Source of the DNA: Clostridia bacterium
Lineage (GTDB): Bacteria > Bacillota > Peptococcia > Peptococcales > SKKY01
DNA length: 8,103 nt
NCBI GenBank assembly: GCA_007123515.1
Contig: SKKY01000047.1
Coordinates: 1-8,103, forward strand
Direction of reading: 5' to 3'
The notes under the pieces were generated by a model. It had not been told where the DNA came from. It searched no databases and was given only the letters and a program-made list of their open reading frames with translations. Positions 1 to 4,738 of this stretch are shown piece after piece. The position numbers were made by a program, and so were the translations under genes. Position 1 is the first letter of the stretch. Each line of letters opens with the position of its first letter.

Positions 1-25
1 CTTTGCCCTTTAGTTACATTTCATC

Positions 26-694
26 CTATTTTCTTGCTTTTTTCTTTCTTCGATCATTAAAGTATGCGACCAGGGCCAGTATTGGTACACCAATCGTTAC
101 GACCAGATTGATCTGGTTAATCGTATTTGTTTTTAAGAAAATATCCGTTGTTCCATCAAGATCAAGAGCCCAGAAAAAAGTTTTTTCATCGTCTTCAATG
201 CTGTCTGCGTTACTTTCGCCACCTGAATTAGGCAGCCTTACAGAAAAGGCCATCCCGTCAAGAAAGACTTCATCTAGATCTAACTCTTCTTTGATAAACT
301 GCTTGGCTTTTTCCATATCATACGCAAAATCAAACCTATATTCTGTTCTTAACCATGTTTTATCAAAATCAATCGGAATTCTGCTTACTTCTTCATCATA
401 GGCAATCAGCGGATCAAAAACAGTCCGGAACCTTGGCAAATATACACTAGCATTAACAAGAATAATTTCGCCCATGTCTCTTTTTTCAACAACAAACATG
501 GAATCTTCAAGTTTTTGCAAATAATCCTCAAAAAGTTCCGGATCATAGGTTCTCTTATCAACGATCATCCCATAAGTAATCTCTGCAGAGCCGTCTCCTT
601 TAATGTTCACATCCACTTGCCCATCGATACAGCCTGTCGAAAACGCCAATACAAACAATAACAGAACTGTGGCAACAATCCATTTTCTTTTCAT
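26..694 (-). CDS. Predicted lipoprotein with C-terminal transmembrane helix (LppM/DUF3153-like)
   Basis: A 222-residue protein of unknown function, probably held at the outer face of the cytoplasmic membrane. It begins with a lipoprotein signal peptide: basic MKRK, a hydrophobic core at residues 6-18, then a lipobox-like STG-C with the lipidated Cys at 22. The -3 residue is Ser where Leu or Val is usual. The body (about 25-190) starts with a beta-rich, Gly/Asp-containing segment (DVNIKGDGSAEITYGM) and is acidic. A second hydrophobic helix spans about 194-212 and is followed by a basic tail (DRRKKKARK), which should lie in the cytosol. A lipid anchor plus a C-terminal helix resembles LppM-domain (DUF3153) proteins; that family link is from memory. 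The start at 694 is supported by an AAGGAGA ribosome binding site at 701-707 with 6-nt spacing. The gene diverges from the oxidoreductase operon, and its downstream neighbour is outside the window. Confidence 0.85.
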   Translation of the reverse strand: MKRKWIVATVLLLFVLAFSTGCIDGQVDVNIKGDGSAEITYGMIVDKRTYDPELFEDYLQKLEDSMFVVEKRDMGEIILVNASVYLPRFRTVFDPLIAYDEEVSRIPIDFDKTWLRTEYRFDFAYDMEKAKQFIKEELDLDEVFLDGMAFSVRLPNSGGESNADSIEDDEKTFFWALDLDGTTDIFLKTNTINQINLVVTIGVPILALVAYFNDRRKKKARK

Positions 695-742
695 AGTCTT
701 TCTCCTTCTGCATTTTTGCGATAAAAATAAAATCTATGTTTT

Positions 743-748
743 ATTATA
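743..748 (-). promoter_or_regulatory. Candidate -10 box for the lipoprotein gene
   Basis: Read on the minus strand, this is a perfect TATAAT, which would give a leader of about 40 nt before the start at 694. No good -35 hexamer lies 16-18 nt upstream. The region is A/T-rich, so such hexamers can arise by chance. The call is inference from the motif and its position. Confidence 0.35.
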
Positions 749-777
749 TAGTGAAATGGTTATAAATACACTATGTA
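745..777. promoter_or_regulatory. Imperfect dyad in the divergent spacer, possible operator
   Basis: ATAGTG at 748-753 is an exact reverse complement of CACTAT at 769-774, with a 15-nt A/T-rich spacer. Two more outer pairs (745/777 and 746/776) match across one T-G mismatch (747/775). The dyad touches the candidate -10 of the leftward gene and lies just upstream of the candidate -10 of the rightward operon, which suits a shared operator. I do not recognise the motif as the site of a known regulator, and short dyads are expected by chance in A/T-rich DNA. Confidence 0.3.
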
Positions 778-788
778 TCTTATTTTTT

Positions 789-811
789 TATAATCTACCA
801 CCAGGGGGGTA
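789..811 (+). promoter_or_regulatory. Candidate -10 box and G-rich ribosome binding site for the oxidoreductase operon
   Basis: A perfect TATAAT lies at 789-794. If used, transcription would start near 801 and leave a leader of only about 11 nt. The best -35 match, AATACA at 765-770 with an 18-nt spacer, is weak. The ribosome binding site is AGGGGGG at 803-809, ending only 2 nt before the ATG at 812; pairing through AGG at 803-805 alone would give a more normal 6 nt. TACC (796-799) can pair with GGTA (808-811), which could tie up this site if the transcript starts further upstream. Confidence 0.35.
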
Positions 812-2497
812 ATGACCATTATTAAGAATATTCTTATATCAGGAGCTGCCGGTCAGGGGATTGATACCGCAGCCGTTATTTTTGAAGACGCTCTTTTTGC
901 AGCAGGCTATCATGTCTTCAGTAATAAAGACTATATGTCAAGGGTACGAGGCGGAAATAATTTTGTTCAGATTCGTTTCTCAGAAAATGAACTCCACAGT
1001 CACAGTGATATCCTCGACCTGTGCATTGCATTAGATGAAGAGGCCTTAACGATAAACAAGGATCTGTCATCTTCGATACCTTTTGTCGCTGATAAAAGCC
1101 TTGAAAAAGAACATGGCAACCACTTATATTCCGAGGACTTTCGAACGATGGCCAAAGATTCCGGTTCGGAAAAAGCATTCACCAGTGCCATCTCAGGCTA
1201 TGTATGGAAATATTTTGGACTTGATATCCAGATTCTAAAAGACACCATCAATAAAAACTTTAATGAAAAATTAGCCGATATTAATGTAAAAGCGGCTCAA
1301 AAGGGCTTTGATGCCGGACAAATTAAAGAAGCACTCAGCCCAAAACAAAAGCATGATGATCATATTTTTATAAACGGAAACCAGGCTCTTGCTTTCGGAT
1401 CTTTTATGGCCGGGTGTAAGTTCTATTGTGCTTATCCGATGACTCCATCCACTTCAGTAATGAATGAATTAGCGAAGTACGCTCAGACCTACCCGATCAT
1501 CGTTGAACAGGCAGAAGATGAAATTGCGGCGATTAACATGGCGATCGGTTCCTCTTTTGCCGGTGTCAGATCGATGACCGGCACTTCCGGAGGGGGATTA
1601 TCACTGATGGTAGAAGGAATCGGTCTTTCAGGAATTAGTGAAACACCCTTAGTTATTATCAATGCTATGCGTCCCGGTCCGGCAACCGGGTTTGCCACCA
1701 GAACGGCCCAGGGCGACTTAAGCTTTATTCTTACAGCATCTCAGGGAGAATTCCCCAGGGTTGTGCTCGCTCCAAAAGATCAGGCCGATTGTTTCAGAAT
1801 CAGCCTCAGGGCTTTTGAACTTGCTGATAAATATCAGCTTCCAGTGTTTATTCTGACCGATCAGTTTCTTGCAGATGCCAGGAAAAATATCAAAGAGTTT
1901 GATCCTGAAGAGTATATTGTTTCGTCTTATCTTGCAGACGATCTCAACATGGATGATTATACTTATCAGCGTTACAAGCTGACTGAAAATGGGATTAGTC
2001 CAAGAATTTATCCCGGTCAATATGATAACCAGGTGGTTCTGCATGATAGCTACGAGCATGATGAAAGAGGTCATGATACGGAAAGTGCTTATTACGGTAC
2101 AGCCATGATGGATAAAAGAATGAAAAAAGAAGAATTGGTAAAGGATGATCTGATTGAGCCAGAATTGCTTGGTGTCCCTTATGCAGGAACGATGATCCTT
2201 TCCTGGGGCTCCTCCTATGGAGCAGTTAAAGAAGCCATCGAAAGATTAAACGAAGGCGGATTTTCCGTTTTCGGACTTCATTTTAGTGATCTCTGGCCGC
2301 TGCCGGTTAAAAATCTCAAAAAATTCTGTGCGAAAAGTCAGCACTTGATCACGGTAGAACATAATTATACCGGTCAGCTGGCTAAATTAGTCAAACAGGA
2401 AACCGGTATTTCTGTAACCGATAAGGTTTTAGGCTACGACGGACGTCAGATGAGTCCGGAAACCATTTATGCAAAAATCAAGGAGGTGTTATCATGA
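812..2497 (+). CDS. korA: 2-oxoacid:ferredoxin oxidoreductase, fused gamma-alpha subunit
   Basis: Larger subunit of a TPP- and CoA-dependent enzyme that converts a 2-oxoacid to acyl-CoA and CO2 with reduction of ferredoxin; cytosolic. At 561 residues it has the usual length of a fused gamma-alpha subunit. The gamma domain (about 5-175) has the GAAGQG loop (11-16) and RVRGGNN (44-50). The alpha pyrimidine-binding domain (about 186-365) has YPMTPST (208-214), conserved acidic residues near 232-237, TGTSGGG (256-262) and RPGPATG (287-293). The C-terminal domain has SWGSSYGA (464-471) and VEHNYTGQ (515-522). It carries no ferredoxin-type cysteine clusters. ATG 812 is the only conventional start: an in-frame stop lies at 791-793 with no ATG, GTG or TTG between. 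The stop overlaps the next gene by 4 bp. The substrate cannot be read with certainty; korA is the generic symbol for this architecture, and a pyruvate or branched-chain 2-oxoacid enzyme remains possible. Confidence 0.93.
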   Translation: MTIIKNILISGAAGQGIDTAAVIFEDALFAAGYHVFSNKDYMSRVRGGNNFVQIRFSENELHSHSDILDLCIALDEEALTINKDLSSSIPFVADKSLEKEHGNHLYSEDFRTMAKDSGSEKAFTSAISGYVWKYFGLDIQILKDTINKNFNEKLADINVKAAQKGFDAGQIKEALSPKQKHDDHIFINGNQALAFGSFMAGCKFYCAYPMTPSTSVMNELAKYAQTYPIIVEQAEDEIAAINMAIGSSFAGVRSMTGTSGGGLSLMVEGIGLSGISETPLVIINAMRPGPATGFATRTAQGDLSFILTASQGEFPRVVLAPKDQADCFRISLRAFELADKYQLPVFILTDQFLADARKNIKEFDPEEYIVSSYLADDLNMDDYTYQRYKLTENGISPRIYPGQYDNQVVLHDSYEHDERGHDTESAYYGTAMMDKRMKKEELVKDDLIEPELLGVPYAGTMILSWGSSYGAVKEAIERLNEGGFSVFGLHFSDLWPLPVKNLKKFCAKSQHLITVEHNYTGQLAKLVKQETGISVTDKVLGYDGRQMSPETIYAKIKEVLS

Positions 2498-3339
2498 GTT
2501 CAGTTTTTGATCATAACTTCGAAATTCAGTGGTGTCCAGGTTGTGGAAATTTTGGCATTCTTAAAGCTTTAAAAGCGGCTCTGGATAAATCCGGTAAAAA
2601 TCCTTCAGACGTATCCGTCGTCTCAGGCATTGGGCAATCCGGTAAAACACCTCATTATGTAAATACCAATGGTTTTAACGGACTTCACGGGCGCGCTCTT
2701 CCGGTGGCTTCAGGACTAAAAATCTCAAATCCGGAACAACTTGTTATTGTACACGGTGGTGACGGCGATGGTTACGGAGAAGGCGGAAACCATTTTATCC
2801 ACGGAATCAGGCGTAACCTGGATCTGAATTATTTTGTGCACAACAATCAGATCTACGGTTTGACTAAAGGACAGGCTTCTCCGACTAGTTCCCTGGGGAC
2901 GGCCTCCGGCATACAGCCATCCGGAACCATTATGGAACCAATCAATCCGTTAAAGCTGGCGATGAGTCTGGATTGTGGCTTTATTGCCCGGGGTTTTTCG
3001 GGAGAACCAGCTCATTTAACAGAATTAATGCTTGAAGCGTTTGCCTATAAGGGCTTTGCGTATATCGATATCCTTCAGCCCTGTGTGGTGTTTAATAAAG
3101 TCAATACCTACAGCTGGTATAAGGAGCGGGCCTACAAGCTTGACAGTAATTACGATTTCTCCAGTAAGGCCTCTGCATTAGAAAAAATGGAAGAATGGGA
3201 TGAACAGATCCCATTAGGGGTTATCTATAAAAAAGAAAAGCCGGAATACTTTGAAAAAGCCTCCTTAACTAATCCTCCCAAAGTACAAAGCAGCGATCAT
3301 AAACAATACTGGAATGAAATTCTTTCGCTCTATAAATAA
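2494..3339 (+). CDS. korB: 2-oxoacid:ferredoxin oxidoreductase, TPP-binding beta subunit
   Basis: A 281-residue partner of the upstream subunit that binds thiamine pyrophosphate and normally one [4Fe-4S] cluster. Visible motifs are WCPGCGNFG (13-21), HGRALP (65-70), the TPP/Mg signature GDGDGYGEGGNH (89-100), NNQIYGLTKGQASPT (117-131) and LQPC (194-197). Cys14, Cys17 and Cys197 match three of the four cluster ligands recalled for Sulfolobus enzymes (Cys12, 15, 46, 197), but the third position is Gln48 (GIGQSG). Lys51 then aligns with Lys49 of the Sulfolobus tokodaii enzyme, which I recall as tied to 2-oxoglutarate use, so it weakly favours a Kor-type substrate. The gene overlaps korA by ATGA and has a perfect AGGAGG at 2481-2486, 7 nt before the ATG, so the two are co-transcribed and probably translationally coupled. 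The operon ends at the hairpin just downstream. No delta (ferredoxin-like) subunit follows, so this is a two-gene enzyme. Confidence 0.93.
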   Translation: MSSVFDHNFEIQWCPGCGNFGILKALKAALDKSGKNPSDVSVVSGIGQSGKTPHYVNTNGFNGLHGRALPVASGLKISNPEQLVIVHGGDGDGYGEGGNHFIHGIRRNLDLNYFVHNNQIYGLTKGQASPTSSLGTASGIQPSGTIMEPINPLKLAMSLDCGFIARGFSGEPAHLTELMLEAFAYKGFAYIDILQPCVVFNKVNTYSWYKERAYKLDSNYDFSSKASALEKMEEWDEQIPLGVIYKKEKPEYFEKASLTNPPKVQSSDHKQYWNEILSLYK

Positions 3340-3340
3340 A

Positions 3341-3373
3341 AAAAAGGTGATGCTTTGATAGCATCACCTTTTT
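3341..3373. terminator. Bidirectional intrinsic terminator between convergent genes
   Basis: Five A, the stem GGTGATGC (3346-3353), a 7-nt loop, the complementary arm GCATCACC (3361-3368), then five T. The stem is perfect and the A and T tracts are symmetrical, so either strand gives a GC hairpin followed by a U-run. It starts 1 nt after the korB stop and ends 8 nt before the stop of the opposing EAL-HDOD gene, so it can serve both. Confidence 0.9.
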
Positions 3374-3381
3374 AGTGTTTA

Positions 3382-4608
3382 TCAGGTAATCGTTTCTAAT
3401 ATATGATCTGCCCAGATAATGGAGTTGAAAAATCTTTCATTGACATCATCCGGACTCAAGGCAGTTTCTTCGAGCCAACGATCGGCTTTGTCCCACTGAC
3501 CTTTTTCATACAATTTTATAATCTGAACCACCTTGTAAAAGATGGAGTCCGAGTCTTTTTGATAAGCCGCTAACAGATCATCCTCAAAGGGAATGTACTG
3601 AACAATTTCCTCCATTGGTTTATCTAAGATCGCATCGAGTGTCGAGAATAAACCCAATAGGAAGAATTCAGCTTTCCTGCCTTCCATATGCAGCAAAGGA
3701 CTTATGTTCTCGGCAAATTTTGCTCTAACAAGAGACATTCTCATTAATTCATCCGGCTTTTCTTTGGCTGATTCCCTAAGCATTAACAGCATCAGCCATT
3801 TTTTCACTTCCTGTAATCCAAGCATGATCAGAGCTTCCTTTGTTGACTTTATTTTACATCCCCGGCCATAAAATGGAGAGTTAATCAATCTAAGCAGCTT
3901 GTAGCTTAATCCGATATCACGGTTGACGATGTCGGCTAACTTATCAAAACTCTGGGAAGCTTGAATTTCGGCAATCATCTGCAAGTAGGTAATCTGGTAC
4001 GACTCTATTTCTTTTCCAACGATTACATAAGGCTTTTCGAAGAAATATCCCTGGAAATACTCAAAACCAAGTTCTAAGGCACTTTGATACTGCTGATAGG
4101 TTTCTACTTTTTCGGCGAGAAACTTTTTCTTTTTCCCTAAAAGCGTCTTCATAATCCTGATCTTTACATCAGAAAAATTCGTCTGTAAAATATCAACCTT
4201 AATAATATCGATAAAAGGAAGGACTGCATTAAACGAGGGTAGATCTTCAAAGATAAAATCATCAAGAGCCAATACATATCCCTTTTCTTTTAGTTCTTTA
4301 CAAGCCTCTACCATCTGGCTGTCAAAATGAATGTCTTCAAGAATTTCGACAATGACTTTCTCATTCGACAAAAAAGAAGGCACCTTATCTTTAATCAGTT
4401 TTTCTGTAAAATTTATAAAAACCACCTTATTACTGGATATACTGTCAATATCAAGGATCTGAAAAGAATTGATAATCACCTCAGATGTGGCGCGATCGCC
4501 ATCAAACCTCTTATCATCTTTTCCCATTAATCCTCTGTAAAGCAGTTCGTATCCAAAAACTTGTAGTTTTTTATCAAAAATAGGCTGACGGGCCACCAGC
4601 ACATCCAT
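3382..4608 (-). CDS. EAL-HDOD domain protein (YuxH family), c-di-GMP signalling type
   Basis: A 408-residue cytosolic signalling protein. The N-terminal half is an EAL-family domain (about 1-200) that opens with the typical MDVLVARQPIFD and has ELL (21-23) for EAL. Residues matching the metal and catalytic set of active EAL enzymes appear present: E21, N66, E88, D116-D117, K137, E166 and Q186. However, the loop after DDF (118 on) lacks the usual DFGTGYSS-like sequence, so activity is uncertain. The C-terminal half (about 205-395) is an HDOD domain (SYKLLRLINSPFYG, 235-248; IMLGLQEVKKWL, 261-272), a non-enzymatic relative of HD domains. The start at 4608 is preferred over an ATG at 4635 because it has a good ribosome binding site and gives the usual family N-terminus. 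Known members act in c-di-GMP-linked motility or surface control, some without enzyme activity. No target is visible nearby. It is probably transcribed alone. Confidence 0.9.
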   Translation of the reverse strand: MDVLVARQPIFDKKLQVFGYELLYRGLMGKDDKRFDGDRATSEVIINSFQILDIDSISSNKVVFINFTEKLIKDKVPSFLSNEKVIVEILEDIHFDSQMVEACKELKEKGYVLALDDFIFEDLPSFNAVLPFIDIIKVDILQTNFSDVKIRIMKTLLGKKKKFLAEKVETYQQYQSALELGFEYFQGYFFEKPYVIVGKEIESYQITYLQMIAEIQASQSFDKLADIVNRDIGLSYKLLRLINSPFYGRGCKIKSTKEALIMLGLQEVKKWLMLLMLRESAKEKPDELMRMSLVRAKFAENISPLLHMEGRKAEFFLLGLFSTLDAILDKPMEEIVQYIPFEDDLLAAYQKDSDSIFYKVVQIIKLYEKGQWDKADRWLEETALSPDDVNERFFNSIIWADHILETIT

Positions 4609-4613
4609 AACAA

Positions 4614-4619
4614 CACCTC
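4614..4619 (-). promoter_or_regulatory. Ribosome binding site that fixes the EAL-HDOD start
   Basis: Minus-strand GAGGTG; its GAGG core lies 7 nt upstream of the ATG at 4608. The alternative in-frame ATG at 4635 has no such site and would add nine residues (MHIGCRGVV) before the conserved family N-terminus. Confidence 0.8.
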
Positions 4620-4644
4620 GACACCCAATATGCATAACCGAATC

Positions 4645-4668
4645 ATAAAGAATACTTTTATTCTTTAT
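4645..4668. repeat. Perfect 10-bp palindrome in the EAL-HDOD promoter region, possible operator
   Basis: ATAAAGAATA (4645-4654) and TATTCTTTAT (4659-4668) are exact reverse complements around a 4-nt spacer CTTT. On the minus strand the repeat lies between a -35-like TTGATA (4671-4676) and includes the -10-like TATTCT (4649-4654), which are 16 nt apart; an alternative -10, TATGAT, is at 4642-4647. A 24-bp dyad over a promoter is the usual layout of a dimeric repressor site. All pairs but the central G-C ones are A-T and no T-run follows directly, so it is a poor terminator. The regulator is unknown. Confidence 0.5.
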
Positions 4669-4676
4669 TCTATCAA
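4649..4676 (-). promoter_or_regulatory. Candidate promoter of the EAL-HDOD gene
   Basis: Minus-strand TTGATA (4671-4676; one mismatch to TTGACA), a 16-nt spacer and TATTCT (4649-4654; four of six matches). A leader of about 34 nt to the start at 4608 would result. The -35 box also lies inside the outer arm of the clpB terminator, so terminator and promoter share bases. Prediction from motif alone. Confidence 0.4.
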
Positions 4677-4734
4677 AATTAAGTGCCGGTGAACATAAAA
4701 ACTTTGTCCACCGGCAGCTTTTTTTAATTTTGAT
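4672..4734 (-). terminator. Two-part inverted repeat, probable clpB terminator
   Basis: The inner arms TGCCGGTG (4684-4691) and CACCGGCA (4709-4716) form a perfect 8-bp stem. The outer arms ATCAAAATTAA (4672-4682) and TTAATTTTGAT (4724-4734) form a perfect 11-bp A/T stem, with unpaired bases only between inner and outer parts on the right. It begins 5 nt beyond the clpB stop. In the clpB direction the GC stem is followed by CTTAATTTTGAT, a weak U-tract. In the opposite direction it is followed by seven T (4719-4725), so it should end plus-strand transcripts at least as well. Confidence 0.75.
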
Positions 4735-4738
4735 CTGC

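Noticed and set aside
3..401. 132-codon open frame on the plus strand
   Set aside because: It runs antisense to the lipoprotein gene, has a low-complexity Ser-rich translation and no ribosome binding site.
603..812. 69-codon plus-strand frame across the divergent spacer
   Set aside because: It begins inside the opposing lipoprotein gene, has no ribosome binding site or recognisable domain, and its end merely covers the korA start signals.
918..2074. Several minus-strand open frames inside korA
   Set aside because: They are antisense to a gene with full family motifs, and their translations show no domain.
3382..3990. HD-GYP or active HD hydrolase domain
   Set aside because: The HD metal-binding residues and the GYP motif are not visible; the pattern is that of HDOD.
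4327..4530. Plus-strand frame inside the EAL-HDOD gene
   Set aside because: It is an antisense shadow with no initiation signal.
4609..4635. Upstream ATG at 4635 as the EAL-HDOD start
   Set aside because: It adds nine residues before the conserved MDVLVARQPIFD, lacks a ribosome binding site, and the ATG at 4608 has a good one.
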